A DNA stretch of 64,000 nt. It comes from Burkholderiaceae bacterium (lineage in GTDB: Bacteria > Pseudomonadota > Gammaproteobacteria > Burkholderiales > Burkholderiaceae_C). The first letter of the stretch is position 1. Each line of letters opens with the position of its first letter. This document shows positions 11,262-20,945 of the stretch, one piece after another. Both the position numbers and the translations under genes were made by a program. The DNA lies in assembly GCA_024235895.1 (NCBI GenBank), contig JACKLM010000002.1:930001-994000 (forward strand), in the 5' to 3' direction. The notes below the pieces were generated by a model. That model did not search any database and had not been told where the DNA came from. It saw nothing but the letters and a program-made list of their open reading frames with translations.

Positions 11262-13199
11262 ATGCACAAACCCTTCGGAGCCTGGGAAGACAGCAACCGC
11301 AGCGCCAACCCCAGCCTGTGGGAGGTCTCCGACCCGGCGCGCCGGCACGTGCTGCGGCTGACGATGGGCGGCGCGGCGGCGGCGCTGTACGGGGCGCTGG
11401 GGGCCGGCTGCTCGCCGCCGCGCGCGGGGCCGGGGACAGCGCGGCATGCCGAGCTGCCGCGGCTGGGCTTCACGGGCGTGCCGCCATCGCGCGCCGATGC
11501 GCTCGTCGTCCCGCCGGGCTATGTCGCCGAGGTGATCGCGCCCTGGGGCGAGCCGGTCGGCATCGTCGGCGCGATGCCGGCGTGGCGCCCCGATGCGTCG
11601 AATACCGCCGCCGATCAGGCGCGGCAGCTCGGCATGCACCACGACGGGCTGCAATACGTGCCGCTGGACGGCTCGCGCCGCGGCCTGCTCGTCATCAACC
11701 ACGAGTACACCGACGACGGGCTGCTGTTCACCGACGGCATGGCGGCGTGGAGCGCGGCGAAGACCGCCAAGTCGCAGGCGGCGCACGGGATCTCGGTCGT
11801 CGAGGTGGCGCTGGACGGCGGCCGCTGGCAGCTCGTCCGCCCGTCGCGCCACGCGCGCCGCATCACCGCCGACTCGCCGGTGGTGCTGTCCGGCCCGGCC
11901 GCCGGCCACCCGCTGATGCGCACCGCGCACGACCCCGAGGGGCGGGTCGTGCGCGGCACGCTCAACAACTGCGCCAGCGGTCTCACACCCTGGGGCACGG
12001 TGCTCGTCGGCGAGGAGAACTTCGCCTTCTACTTCCGCGGCGGCGATGCGCGCGGCGCCGACCAGCGGCGCTGGGGGCTGCGCAGCGAGGGCTGGTACCC
12101 GTGGTGGACCACCGACGAGCGCTTCGACGCCGGCCGGCACCCGAACGAGTTCCACCGCTTCGGCTGGATCGTCGAGATCGACCCGCTGGATCCGGCGAGC
12201 CCGCCCGTCAAGCGCACCGCGCTGGGCCGCGCGGCGCACGAGGGCGCCTGGGTCGCGGTCACGCGCGACGGCCGCGCGGTGGTCTACAGCGGCGAGGACG
12301 CGGCGTTCGAATCCATCTACAAGTTCGTCAGCCGCGACCGCATCGCAGCCGGCGGCGCGCGCGCCAACCGCACGCTGCTGGACCACGGCACGCTGTACGT
12401 CGCGCGCTTCGACGCCGACGGCCGCGGCCGCTGGCTGCCGCTGGTGCATGGCCAAGGGCCGCTGACGCCGGCCAGCGGCTTTGCCGACCAGGGCGAGGTG
12501 GTCGTGAAGGCGCGCCAGGCCAGCGACCTGCTCGGCGCGACACGCATGGACCGCCCGGAGTGGCTCGCGATCGACCCCCGATCGGGCAGCGTCTACTGCA
12601 CCTTGACGAACAACCGTGCGCGCGGCACCGAAGGACGGCCCGGCGCCGACGCCGCCAACCCGCGCGCAGGCAACACCATGGGCCACATCGTCCGCTGGCG
12701 CGAGGGCGAGGACGAGGGCGGCGACTTCGACGCCACCGCGTTCCGCTGGGAGCACTTCGTGCTGGCCGGCGACCCGGCCAACGAGCGGCCCGAGGCGCGC
12801 GGCCGCATCGAGGGCGACTTCTTCGGCTGCCCCGACGGCCTCGCGTTCGACCCGCGCGGGCTGCTGTGGATCCAGACCGACGTCCATGCGTCGCAGATGC
12901 ACCGCGGCGAATTCGTCCGCCTGGGCAACAACCAGATGCTCGCCTGCGACGTCGCCACCGGCGAGGTGCGGCGCTTCCTCACCGGGCCGGTGAACGCCGA
13001 GGTCACCGGCGCGGCGTTCACACCCGATGCGACGACGCTGTTCGTCGACATCCAGCACCCGGGCGAGGCGCCGGCCGACCGCGCCGATCCCGCCGATCCG
13101 ACGCGATGGTCACGCTGGCCCGACGGCGAGCGCGCGCAGCGGCCGCGCTCGGCCACCGTCGCGATCCGGCGCCTGGACGGCGGGCCGATCGGAAGCTGA
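11262..13199 (+). CDS. PhoX-family (DUF839) exported phosphatase
   Basis: This 645-residue protein has the DUF839/PhoX signatures. They include GLTPWGTVLVGEEN early on, the aromatic stretch around WYPWW, HEGAWVA, YSGED, DRPEWLAIDP, VYCTLTNN and FGCPDGLAFD. PhoX enzymes are calcium/iron-dependent alkaline phosphatases exported by the Tat pathway. Here the N-terminal region contains an ARRHVLRLTMGGAAAA run resembling a twin-arginine signal, followed by LGAGC, a possible lipobox. The start at 11262 lies 7 nt after GAGG; the much longer open frame upstream is out-of-frame background from neighbouring genes. Activity on phosphate esters is inferred from the family, and no Pho box was found. Confidence 0.9.
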   Translation: MHKPFGAWEDSNRSANPSLWEVSDPARRHVLRLTMGGAAAALYGALGAGCSPPRAGPGTARHAELPRLGFTGVPPSRADALVVPPGYVAEVIAPWGEPVGIVGAMPAWRPDASNTAADQARQLGMHHDGLQYVPLDGSRRGLLVINHEYTDDGLLFTDGMAAWSAAKTAKSQAAHGISVVEVALDGGRWQLVRPSRHARRITADSPVVLSGPAAGHPLMRTAHDPEGRVVRGTLNNCASGLTPWGTVLVGEENFAFYFRGGDARGADQRRWGLRSEGWYPWWTTDERFDAGRHPNEFHRFGWIVEIDPLDPASPPVKRTALGRAAHEGAWVAVTRDGRAVVYSGEDAAFESIYKFVSRDRIAAGGARANRTLLDHGTLYVARFDADGRGRWLPLVHGQGPLTPASGFADQGEVVVKARQASDLLGATRMDRPEWLAIDPRSGSVYCTLTNNRARGTEGRPGADAANPRAGNTMGHIVRWREGEDEGGDFDATAFRWEHFVLAGDPANERPEARGRIEGDFFGCPDGLAFDPRGLLWIQTDVHASQMHRGEFVRLGNNQMLACDVATGEVRRFLTGPVNAEVTGAAFTPDATTLFVDIQHPGEAPADRADPADPTRWSRWPDGERAQRPRSATVAIRRLDGGPIGS

Positions 13200-13209
13200 G
13201 GGCCGCGCC

Positions 13210-13215
13210 TACACT
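13210..13215 (+). promoter_or_regulatory. Probable -10 box for proC, leaderless start
   Basis: TACACT ends 7 nt before the proC ATG at 13223. That places transcription start at or next to the start codon, and no Shine-Dalgarno is present. No good -35 is visible. Confidence 0.45.
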
Positions 13216-13222
13216 GCCGGCC

Positions 13223-14035
13223 ATGGAGCATCCCGTGATCGCCTTCGTCGGCGGCGGCAACATGGCCGGCGCACTCATCGGCGGACTCCTCCGTCGCGGC
13301 CAGCCGGCGTCGACGATCCGGGTCGTCGAGCCCGCCCCGGCCCGGCGCGACCGGCTCGCGGCCGACTTCGGCGTGGCCGCGCAGCCGGCGGCCGACGCAC
13401 GGCTGCGCGAGGCCGCGATCGTCGTCTGGGCGGTCAAGCCGCAGGCCTTCGCCGACGCCGCCCTGCCTTGCGCACCCTTCGTCGCCGGCGCGCTGCAGCT
13501 CAGCGTGATGGCCGGCGTGCGCAGCGACGCCCTCGCACGCGCGAGCGGCAGCGAGCGCGTCGTGCGCGCGATGCCGAACACGCCGGCGCTGATCGGACAG
13601 GGGATCGCCGGGCTGTACGCGCGGCCTGCGGTCGACGCCGGCGAGCGCGCCACGGTCGAGCGGCTGCTGGCGCCGACCGGCGCGACGCTGTGGGTCGAGC
13701 GCGAGGCCGATCTCGACGCCGTCACCGCGCTGTCGGGGTCCGGCCCGGCCTATGTCTTCTACCTGATCGAGGCGATGATGGCCGCGGCGCGCGAGATGGG
13801 CCTGGACGACGCGCAGGGGCGTGCGCTGGCCCAGGCGACGGTGGCCGGTGCGGCGGCGCTGGCGATGCAGTCGTCCGAGTCGCCGGCTGCACTGCGCGCG
13901 CAGGTGACCTCGCCCGGCGGCACGACGCACGCGGCGATCAGCGCGCTGGACGCGGCGGGGGTCGGTGCAGCGATCGTCGCCGCGATCCGCGCCGCCGAGC
14001 GGCGCGCGCGCGAGCTCGGGGACGCGTTCGGCTGA
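13223..14035 (+). CDS. proC: Pyrroline-5-carboxylate reductase
   Basis: This 270-residue enzyme catalyses the last step of proline synthesis, reducing 1-pyrroline-5-carboxylate with NAD(P)H. The N-terminal Rossmann motif is FVGGGNMAGALIGG. The family signatures WAVKPQ, VRAMPNTPALIG, ALSGSGPAYVFYLIEAM and the C-terminal TSPGGTTHAAI are all present. Length is typical. It lies 23 bp after the PhoX gene. Its own -10-like TACACT ends 7 nt before the ATG, and with no ribosome site it may be translated from a leaderless mRNA. Confidence 0.97.
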   Translation: MEHPVIAFVGGGNMAGALIGGLLRRGQPASTIRVVEPAPARRDRLAADFGVAAQPAADARLREAAIVVWAVKPQAFADAALPCAPFVAGALQLSVMAGVRSDALARASGSERVVRAMPNTPALIGQGIAGLYARPAVDAGERATVERLLAPTGATLWVEREADLDAVTALSGSGPAYVFYLIEAMMAAAREMGLDDAQGRALAQATVAGAAALAMQSSESPAALRAQVTSPGGTTHAAISALDAAGVGAAIVAAIRAAERRARELGDAFG

Positions 14036-14186
14036 CGGGGGCTCCCGCTGCCCTCGGCGCGCGCGGGTCGTACGCCGCAGCAACGCACTTGCTGGGTGGG
14101 CAAGAGACAGCGGCTCAAGCCGCCATCCACGCTCGAACCGTCAGACCCCGCAGCGCAGCACAGACCGGCTGTCCCGCACCGCCACC

Positions 14187-15107
14187 TCAGCGCAGCGCGA
14201 AGTCCGCCACCACACCCGCGAAGACCGCGAACCCGACCCAGTGATTCGCGCGAAAGGCGCGGAAACAGCCGTCGCGCGAGCGGTCGCGGATCAGCGTCCC
14301 GTGCCACGCCGCCTGAAGCGCCGCGGCGGCGATGCCAAGCAGGTAGACGCCGCCCAGCCCCAGGCTGCGCCCGATCAGCGCCCAGCTCAGCAGGTAGACG
14401 GCGTAGAAGCCCATCACCGCCGCCACGTCGAAGCGCCCGAGCGTGATCGCCGAGGTCTTCATGCCGATCTTCAGGTCGTCGTCGCGGTCGACCATCGCGT
14501 ACTCGGTGTCGTAGGCCAGCACCCAGAACAGGTTGCCGGCGAGCAGCGCCCAGGCGTGCGGCGGCACCGCATCGGCGACCGCCTGCCACGACGCGTCGCG
14601 TGCACCGAGCACGGCGGCGAAGGCCATCGGGATCCCGAAGCTGAAGGCGATGCCCAGCACCGCCTGCGGCATCGAGACGTGGCGCTTGGCCAGCGGGTAC
14701 GCGAGCGTGATCGCCAGCCCCGCGAACGACAGCCAGATCGTCGGCGGGTTGGTCGTCAGCACGAGCGCGAACGCGGCCAGCGCCAGCCCCGCGCCGACGA
14801 GCAGCGCCTCGCGCACCGGCAACTCGCCGGTCGTCACCGGACGGCGCGCGGTGCGCTTGACGTGGCGGTCGAAATCGCGGTCGGCGACGTCGTTGACACA
14901 GCAGCCCGCACTGCGCATCAGCACCGTGCCGAGCACGAAGACCGCCAGCAGGTGCCAGCCGGGGAAGCCGTCGGCGGCGATCCACAGCGCCGACAGCCCC
15001 GGCCACAGCAGCAGCAGCCACCCCGCCGGGCGGTCCCAGCGGATCAGGTCCAGGTACGCCGCGAGCCGCGAGCGCGGCCGCGGCGCCGGGGCGGTGGTGA
15101 CGGTCAT
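14187..15107 (-). CDS. ubiA: 4-hydroxybenzoate octaprenyltransferase
   Basis: The 306-residue integral membrane enzyme attaches the polyprenyl tail to 4-hydroxybenzoate in ubiquinone synthesis. Both aspartate-rich motifs are visible: [15 protein letters not shown] in the N-terminal half and [16 protein letters not shown] in the second half. About nine hydrophobic segments fit the UbiA fold. It converges on proC across a 151-bp gap that holds no gene, only a weak GCGGCT-CA-AGCCGC hairpin. Upstream a GATAAT box ends 7 nt before the ATG, within a 17-nt palindrome (15109-15125). Confidence 0.96.
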   Translation of the reverse strand: MTVTTAPAPRPRSRLAAYLDLIRWDRPAGWLLLLWPGLSALWIAADGFPGWHLLAVFVLGTVLMRSAGCCVNDVADRDFDRHVKRTARRPVTTGELPVREALLVGAGLALAAFALVLTTNPPTIWLSFAGLAITLAYPLAKRHVSMPQAVLGIAFSFGIPMAFAAVLGARDASWQAVADAVPPHAWALLAGNLFWVLAYDTEYAMVDRDDDLKIGMKTSAITLGRFDVAAVMGFYAVYLLSWALIGRSLGLGGVYLLGIAAAALQAAWHGTLIRDRSRDGCFRAFRANHWVGFAVFAGVVADFALR

Positions 15108-15108
15108 G

Positions 15109-15125
15109 CGCCGGATTATCCGGCG
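15109..15125. promoter_or_regulatory. Palindrome over the ubiA -10 box
   Basis: CGCCGGAT-T-ATCCGGCG is a near-perfect palindrome immediately upstream of the ubiA ATG. On the minus strand it contains GATAAT (15120-15115), 7 nt before the ATG, so it may be a leaderless promoter with an overlapping operator. No regulator is known to me for this site. Confidence 0.4.
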
Positions 15126-15177
15126 CGAGCGGACGGTCGGGCGCGGCGCCTCAGGCCGCGCCTCGGGCGCCAGCGCC

Positions 15178-15489
15178 TCAGGCCAGCTTGCCCATCGTCC
15201 CGCTGGCCTCGGCCAGCAGGTAGTAGACCGTGACGCGGCTCTTGCGGTTGTTGCCCTTCATCTTCTCGGCCACCTTCTTCAGCGCCGCCTCGGCGGCGTC
15301 GGGTGCGAGGCCGAGCTTCTTGGCCGCGAAGCCGTCGCGCACGGTGGCGATCTCCTTGTCGTCGGCGAGCGCGACGAGCGCCGAGTCGGCGTTGCGCAGC
15401 GCGATGCCGCAGTACTTGACGATCGCGTCGACCGCAGCCTGGTTGATGTTGCTGGTGTACTTGGCGATATCGGCAGCGTAGTCGCTCAT
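15178..15489 (-). CDS. DUF2853 family protein
   Basis: This small 103-residue soluble protein begins [20 protein letters not shown], contains [19 protein letters not shown] and ends [19 protein letters not shown]. These are the conserved blocks of DUF2853, an uncharacterised all-helical family common in proteobacteria. The ATG at 15489 has a strong AGGAGG site 4 nt upstream. The gene lies 70 bp upstream of ubiA on the same strand, but ubiA appears to have its own promoter. No function can be assigned. Confidence 0.88.
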   Translation of the reverse strand: MSDYAADIAKYTSNINQAAVDAIVKYCGIALRNADSALVALADDKEIATVRDGFAAKKLGLAPDAAEAALKKVAEKMKGNNRKSRVTVYYLLAEASGTMGKLA

Positions 15490-15717
15490 GAGGCCTCCTG
15501 ACGGTGGTTGAGGAAAGAGCGGGAGCATCGCACGCCGCGGCCCCGGGCGCCATCGGGGTGGCCCGTAGATACGGGCCCGGGTTTTCCTGTTCAGGCAGCG
15601 CCGGGGCGTATGCCCGCCTCATACGGGGTCGCGCTCAAGCCTTCACCTTGTGCCCGCGCTCGAACGGCCTCGAACGGCCCGTTGCCGCCACGCGTCGGAG
15701 CCTGTCTGTCGGTTGCG

Positions 15718-15975
15718 TGCCATGACCGAGCGGGCCGAGGCCAGCGGGTGCCCCTTCCGTCCATGTCCCCCGCCGTCGGCTTGCGCCGCCGGCTCCTCCT
15801 CTACTTACGGGAGAGGGCCCCCGCTGTCCTCGGCGGGCAGCTGCTGTGGTGTTCGACCGTCGGACCGTCGATCTCCAAGGCGGTGGCAGGCCAAGGCCGG
15901 CGGGCAGGATGAACGCCAGAAGAGGCGAAGAACCGACTTCGGCAACCGGCAGCAACGCGCCATGGCGGTCAATCG
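15718..15975 (+). repeat. Dispersed intergenic repeat, copy A
   Basis: Most of the 525-bp gap between the DUF2853 and prfC genes matches part of the gap at 32321-32720. Shared blocks in the same order include GTGCCATGACCGAGCGG, CTCCTCCTCTACTTACGG, GGCGGTGGCAGGCCAAGG and GAACGCCAGAAGA. All frames give short Arg/Gly-rich peptides that vary between the copies, so this is repeat DNA rather than a gene. Outside the repeat, a GGCCCG-TAGATA-CGGGCC hairpin followed by four T's lies at 15560-15585. Exact ends were set by eye. Confidence 0.65.
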
Positions 15976-16014
15976 CCGCCAGCCAAGTTCTTGTCGATCG
16001 AACGCAAACGCGTA

Positions 16015-17646
16015 TCAGCCCTCCAGCCGCTGCTGGAAGACCAGCCCCGCGTGCTCGCGCAGCGCGTGGAAGCGGATCTTCGGCCAGTTGTCCTGCATCG
16101 CACGAAGCTCGCCCGCGTATTCCAGCAGCACGCAGGGCGCGTCGACCGCGTCGAGCGCGACCCGGTGCGCATTGGCGTCGATGAAGCGTTGCAATTCCTT
16201 GGCCCCGCCCTCCTCGTCAGGACAGGTGACCCAGCGGGCGACGTTGTAGCGCGCCGGCTGCACGCGTGCCTTGACCCCGTACTCGTGCTCGAGGCGGTGC
16301 GCGACGACCTCGAACTGCAGCTGCCCGACCGCCCCCAGCAGCAGCACGCTGCCGGCCACCGGCCGGAAGACCTGGATCGCCCCCTCCTCGCCGAGCTGGG
16401 TCAGCCCGGCGCGCAGCTGCTTGGTCTTCAGCGGGTCGGCGACCTCGACGGTGCGGAAGATCTCCGGCGCGAAGAACGGCAGCCCGGTGAACTGCAGCAC
16501 CTCGCCCTCGGTCAGCGTGTCGCCGAGCTGCAGCACGCCGTGGTTGGGCAGTCCGATGATGTCGCCGGCGTAGGCCTCCTCCAGCAGCTCGCGGCGCTGG
16601 CTGAGGAAGGTGACCACCGTATTCGGCCGCAGCTCCTTGCCGCTGCGCGCGACCTTCAGCCGCATGCCACGCTCGAAGCGGCCGCTGGCCACGCGCACGA
16701 AGGCGATCCGGTCGCGGTGCGCCGGGTCCATGTTGGCCTGGATCTTGAAGACGACGCCGCTGAACCGCGGCTCGGTCGGCTCGACGCTGCGTTGCAGCGC
16801 GGGCTTCGGCCCGGGCGGCGGCGCCAGGTCGACCAGCGCGTCGAGCACCTCGCGCACGCCGAAGTTGTTGATCGCGCTGCCGAAGAACATCGGCGTGCAG
16901 CGGCCAGCGAGGAACTCGTTCTCGTCGAACGCGGGCGCTGCCTCGCGCACCAGCTCGATCTCGGCCATCGCCTGCTCCCAGGGCGCGCCGAAGCGCCGCG
17001 CCAGCCGCGGGTCGGCCAGGCCCTCGACGATCTCGTCGTCGTCGCTTCGCCGGTCCTCGCCCGCGGCGAAGACGCGCATGCGGTCGCGCCGCAGGTCGAG
17101 CACGCCGCCGAAGAACTTGGCCATCCCCACCGGCCAGGTGAAGGGCACCGCGTCCATGCCCAGCTCGCGCTCGATCTCGTCCATCAGCGCCAGCGGCTCC
17201 TGCACCTCGCGGTCCATCTTGTTGACGAAGGTGAGGATGGGCGTGTTACGCGCGCGGCAGACCTGCAGCAGCCGGCGCGTCTGCGGTTCGACGCCGTTGG
17301 CGGCGTCGATCACCATCAGCGCGGCGTCGACCGCGGTCAGCACGCGGTAGGTGTCCTCGCTGAAGTCCTGGTGGCCCGGCGTGTCGAGCAGGTTGATGAC
17401 GCAGTCGCGGTACTCCATCTGCATCACCGAGCTGGCCACCGAGATGCCGCGCTGCTTCTCGATCTCCATCCAGTCGCTGGTCGCGTGGCGGCTCGCCTTG
17501 CGTGCCTTGACGCTGCCGGCGATCTGGATCGCGCCGGAGAACAGCAGCAGCTTCTCCGTCAGCGTCGTCTTGCCGGCGTCGGGGTGGCTGATGATGGCGA
17601 ACGTTCTTCTACGCCTGACTTGCTGCTCGATCTGAACGTCCGACAT
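16015..17646 (-). CDS. prfC: Peptide chain release factor 3
   Basis: This 543-residue translational GTPase recycles RF1/RF2 from the ribosome after termination. The G1 motif SHPDAGKTT (residues 20-28), G3 DTPGHQDFSEDTYR and G4 NKMD are present. The RF3-specific block RQASRHATSDWMEIEKQRGIS-like region is seen as KASRHATSDWMEIEKQRGIS. Domains II and III follow in normal order to a C-terminus FQQRLEG. Two ATGs compete: 17646 (MSDVQIEQQ) has GGGGA 12 nt upstream, while 17655 has it almost adjacent, so 17646 is preferred. The 374 bp upstream to 18020 hold no gene that I can support. Confidence 0.96.
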   Translation of the reverse strand: MSDVQIEQQVRRRRTFAIISHPDAGKTTLTEKLLLFSGAIQIAGSVKARKASRHATSDWMEIEKQRGISVASSVMQMEYRDCVINLLDTPGHQDFSEDTYRVLTAVDAALMVIDAANGVEPQTRRLLQVCRARNTPILTFVNKMDREVQEPLALMDEIERELGMDAVPFTWPVGMAKFFGGVLDLRRDRMRVFAAGEDRRSDDDEIVEGLADPRLARRFGAPWEQAMAEIELVREAAPAFDENEFLAGRCTPMFFGSAINNFGVREVLDALVDLAPPPGPKPALQRSVEPTEPRFSGVVFKIQANMDPAHRDRIAFVRVASGRFERGMRLKVARSGKELRPNTVVTFLSQRRELLEEAYAGDIIGLPNHGVLQLGDTLTEGEVLQFTGLPFFAPEIFRTVEVADPLKTKQLRAGLTQLGEEGAIQVFRPVAGSVLLLGAVGQLQFEVVAHRLEHEYGVKARVQPARYNVARWVTCPDEEGGAKELQRFIDANAHRVALDAVDAPCVLLEYAGELRAMQDNWPKIRFHALREHAGLVFQQRLEG

Positions 17647-18020
17647 CGCTTGCATTTCCCCGATAGGTACATCGCCATGTACGCATGCCCCAAGGTGCCC
17701 ATAGCCTGTCGCATATCGGCCTCTTCCCCTGCGCTGGGCACGAAGCCCGCGCGCGGGCGCGAATTCTAGGAGGTCGTCGGTCGCGCTGGGGACGCTTGCA
17801 AGCCCAAGGGCGCCCGCTCGCGGGCGACGGCGCTCGCCCCGGTCACACGATCGTTCGAGGTCCCAGGAGGCCTTCTGCCCCGGCACCGATGCATGTGATG
17901 CGCAACGCGCGCCAGCGAGTTGTCCTCGCAGCGGGGCAACGTCATCTGGCACGGCCGGGGGGGAAATCTGCGAACATCGGCCCCGCGCGCTGCCCGAAGT
18001 CGCCGATCCTCGAACCCGCC

Positions 18021-18509
18021 ATGCCGACCCGCCGCCGTTGCCTGTCCCTGTCCGTGCAGGCCATGCTGGCCGCGACGCTCTGGGGATGTTCGTCGCTGCC
18101 CGGCGCCGCCGCGCCGCCCCGGGTTACGCTGGCTGGGCTGGAACCACTGGCTGGCGAAGGCATGGAACTGCGATTCGCGGCCAGGCTGCGGGTCCAGAAT
18201 CCCGGCCCCGATCCGCTGCGGTACGACGGCGTCTCGCTCGAACTCGACCTGCGCGGGCAGCGATTCGCCAGCGGCGTGGCGCCGCTTCGCGGCGAGATCA
18301 CGGGCTGGGAGGAGACGGTGCTGGCGGTCCCGGTGTCGGCATCGGCCTTGGCGTTGGCGTGGCAGCTGTTCGACCTCTTGCGAGATGCCGGGCGCGGCCC
18401 GCCCGAGCGCATCGGCTACGCGCTGCGCGGGCGCCTGGGCGGCAGCGGCGCCGGTGGCGGACGCTTCAGCGCCGACGGCGAGATCGAGCTTCGGCCGCGC
18501 ACGCCGTGA
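18021..18509 (+). CDS. LEA type 2 family lipoprotein
   Basis: This 162-residue protein has an Arg-rich start, a hydrophobic segment and a lipobox ending WGC (Cys23), so it should be a lipoprotein. The mature part has one LEA14/WHy-like domain: VTLAGLEPLAGEGMELRFA, then RLRVQNPGPDPLRYDG and a closing GEIELRP strand. Such domains are immunoglobulin-like beta-sandwiches linked to desiccation proteins. Their function in bacteria is not established. It is followed after 16 bp by a hybrid histidine kinase on the same strand, so the two may be cotranscribed. Confidence 0.8.
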   Translation: MPTRRRCLSLSVQAMLAATLWGCSSLPGAAAPPRVTLAGLEPLAGEGMELRFAARLRVQNPGPDPLRYDGVSLELDLRGQRFASGVAPLRGEITGWEETVLAVPVSASALALAWQLFDLLRDAGRGPPERIGYALRGRLGGSGAGGGRFSADGEIELRPRTP

Positions 18510-18525
18510 ATCCCGAACCTCGGGC

Positions 18526-20892
18526 ATGACGTCTGCGACCGTATTCGACACCGACGGACCGCCGCGGGTGCTGGCCGAGACCGCGGAGTTGGTTGCCGCG
18601 CTGGCGGGCGGTGCGGCGATCGCCTGGGTCGACGATCCTCGGAATCGATCGGAGGCGGCAAGCGGGCTGGACGGGGCCGAGTGGCCCACGGCGCGCGCGC
18701 TGGCGGCGGCAACGCTGGCGGCAGGCAAGCCGCAGGCTGGCGGGGCGCTCGTGTGCGTCGCTGCCAGCGGTCTGCCCGCGGCGGGCCGGTTCGCCGGCGG
18801 GATCGCCGCGTTCCACCGCACGGCCGGGTCGGCGCGCGACGACCCGGCTGCCATCGCGATGCGTCCGGCACTGGACGCCAGACTGGCGTTGCTCGCGCGC
18901 GGGCTGGCGGCGCAGCTCGCCGATCTACCCGATCAACGCCGGCTGCAGCGACTGGCGCGCCACGTGCCGGGGGTGCTCTACCAATTCCAGCTCTGGCCCG
19001 ATGGCCGGATGGCGATGCCGTTCGCCACCGACGGGCTTCACGACCTGTTCGGCGTCGCGCCGGCGGCCGTCGAAGCCGACGCCAGCGCGCTGTTCGCGCG
19101 CGCGCTGCCGGACGATCTGCCGCACATCCTGGCGACGATCGAGCAGTCGGCCACGACACTGACGCCTTGGGAGTGTGAGTACCGCGTCGCGCGCGATGGC
19201 GAGGTTCGCTGGCATCAAGGGTATGCCACGCCAGAGCAGCTGGCCGACGGCAGCACGCTGTGGCACGGCTTCATCACGTCGATCGACGAACGCAAGCGCG
19301 CCGCGCAGGCGCTGGCGGACAGCGAGGAGCGGCTGCGGCAGTTCTTCGACGCCGGACTCGTGGGCATGACGATCGCCGAAGCCGACCGTCGCTGGCTGCA
19401 GGTCAACCGACGCATGGCCGACATGCTCGGCTACACGCCCGAGGAGGTCGCGCGACGCGACTGGACCGCGTTGACCCATCCCGAGGACCTCCCTGCCGAC
19501 GAGGCGCACTACGCGCGCATGCTGGCAGGCGAGATCGACGGCTACGTCCTGGACAAGCGCTACCTGCGTCGCGACGGTGGCGTGCTCGAGTGCGCGCTGG
19601 CGGTGCGCTGCGAGCGCGACGCCGGCGGCGCGGTGCGGCGCGTGTTCGCGATCGTCCAGGACATCAGCGAGCGGCGCGCCGCCGAGCGCGCGCTGCAGAC
19701 CGAACGCGACCAGCTCGAGGCGCAGGTCGCCGCCCGAACGGCCGAGTTGGTGGCCGCGCGCGACGCCGCCGAGCAGGCCAGCCGCGCGAAGTCCGAGTTC
19801 CTGGCCAGCATGAGCCACGAACTGCGTACGCCACTGAACGCGATCCTCGGCTTCGGGCAGCTGATCGAGCTCGACCGCGCGCTCGGCGTGCGCACGCAGA
19901 CTCACGTGCGCGAGGTCCTGCGCGCCGGGCGCCACCTGCTGCGGCTGATCAACGAAGTGCTCGACCTGGCGCAGGTCGAATCGGGCCGGCTCGTGATCTC
20001 CCCCGAGGCCATCGAGGTCAGTGCGCTGGTCGCCGGCGCGGTGGCGCTGACAACGCCGCTGGCCGAGGCGCGCCGCATCGCGCTGCACACCCGGCTCGAG
20101 CCGGGTCTGGTCGTACGGGCCGACCGCACGCGTCTCGAGCAGGTCTTGTTGAACCTGCTGGCCAACGCAGTCAAGTACAACCGCGTCGGCGGCGAGGTTC
20201 ACGTCGACGCGACGGCAGTCGACGTCCGACGGCTGCGGCTGGCGGTGCGCGACACCGGCAGCGGGATCGCAGCGGCCAAACAGGCTCAGCTGTTCCAGCC
20301 CTTCAACCGGCTCGGTGCCGAGAACGGTGCCGTCGAGGGCACCGGGATCGGGCTGGCGCTGAGCCGGCGGCTGGTCGAGTTGATGGGCGGGCGTATCGGG
20401 GTCGACAGCGCCCCCGGTGTCGGCAGCAGCTTCTGGGTCGAGCTGCCGCGGGGCCTGATGGCGGCGCCTCCAGCCGACGCCCCAGCTGCGGCCGACGGGG
20501 CGTCACCGGCGCTTCCTGCGGTGACCGTGGCCTATGTCGAGGACAACCCCGCCAACCTGGCTCTGGTCGAGCAGATCGTCGCCCGCCACGCCGGCGTGCG
20601 GCTGGTCAGCGCCGCCAACGGTCGCGCCGGCCTGGAACTGATTCGGCGCGAGCGGCCGGCCCTGGTCCTGCTCGATATCCACCTGCCCGAGATGGACGGC
20701 TACGAGCTGCTGGCACGGCTGCGCGCCGATGCCCGAACGCGCGACATCCCCGCGGTGGCACTGACCGCGCAGGCGATGCCGAGCGATGCCCGCCGCGCGA
20801 TCGAGGCGGGGTTCGACGAGTACCTGGCCAAGCCGATCGACATCCCCGTCTTCGACAACGTGCTGCGGCGGCTGCTCGGCAGTGCCGGCTGA
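18526..20892 (+). CDS. Hybrid sensor histidine kinase with two PAS domains and a receiver
   Basis: The 788-residue cytoplasmic protein has no membrane segment. Residues 1-135 resemble a degenerate GAF-like region. Two PAS/PAC units follow (about 145-255 and 268-385; the second contains GMTIAEADRRWLQVNRRMAD and ends VFAIVQDISERRAAE). After a coiled coil comes the HisKA H-box MSHELRTPLNAI (His431). The ATPase domain has N-box NLLANAVKYN, DTGSGIA and GTGIGLALS. A C-terminal receiver domain has VAYVEDNPANL, phosphoacceptor Asp717 (LVLLDIHLPEMDGYE) and the conserved Lys in LAKPID. There is no HPt domain or DNA-binding output, so it must pass phosphate to another protein that is not visible here. 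Signal unknown. Confidence 0.92.
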   Translation: MTSATVFDTDGPPRVLAETAELVAALAGGAAIAWVDDPRNRSEAASGLDGAEWPTARALAAATLAAGKPQAGGALVCVAASGLPAAGRFAGGIAAFHRTAGSARDDPAAIAMRPALDARLALLARGLAAQLADLPDQRRLQRLARHVPGVLYQFQLWPDGRMAMPFATDGLHDLFGVAPAAVEADASALFARALPDDLPHILATIEQSATTLTPWECEYRVARDGEVRWHQGYATPEQLADGSTLWHGFITSIDERKRAAQALADSEERLRQFFDAGLVGMTIAEADRRWLQVNRRMADMLGYTPEEVARRDWTALTHPEDLPADEAHYARMLAGEIDGYVLDKRYLRRDGGVLECALAVRCERDAGGAVRRVFAIVQDISERRAAERALQTERDQLEAQVAARTAELVAARDAAEQASRAKSEFLASMSHELRTPLNAILGFGQLIELDRALGVRTQTHVREVLRAGRHLLRLINEVLDLAQVESGRLVISPEAIEVSALVAGAVALTTPLAEARRIALHTRLEPGLVVRADRTRLEQVLLNLLANAVKYNRVGGEVHVDATAVDVRRLRLAVRDTGSGIAAAKQAQLFQPFNRLGAENGAVEGTGIGLALSRRLVELMGGRIGVDSAPGVGSSFWVELPRGLMAAPPADAPAAADGASPALPAVTVAYVEDNPANLALVEQIVARHAGVRLVSAANGRAGLELIRRERPALVLLDIHLPEMDGYELLARLRADARTRDIPAVALTAQAMPSDARRAIEAGFDEYLAKPIDIPVFDNVLRRLLGSAG

Positions 20893-20945
20893 CGGAAAAC
20901 GCGCACGAGGCAACCAACCTCGGGCTGGGTCGCCAGCCAGGGCGC

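Noticed and set aside
11133..13058. 641-residue minus-strand frame opposite the PhoX gene
   Set aside because: The PhoX signatures are on the plus strand. The minus frame has only low-complexity Arg/Val/Ala sequence.
15560..15585. GGCCCG-TAGATA-CGGGCC hairpin followed by TTTT as a plus-strand terminator
   Set aside because: No plus-strand gene ends nearby, and on the minus strand it lies upstream of the DUF2853 gene. It was kept only as a note in the gap description.
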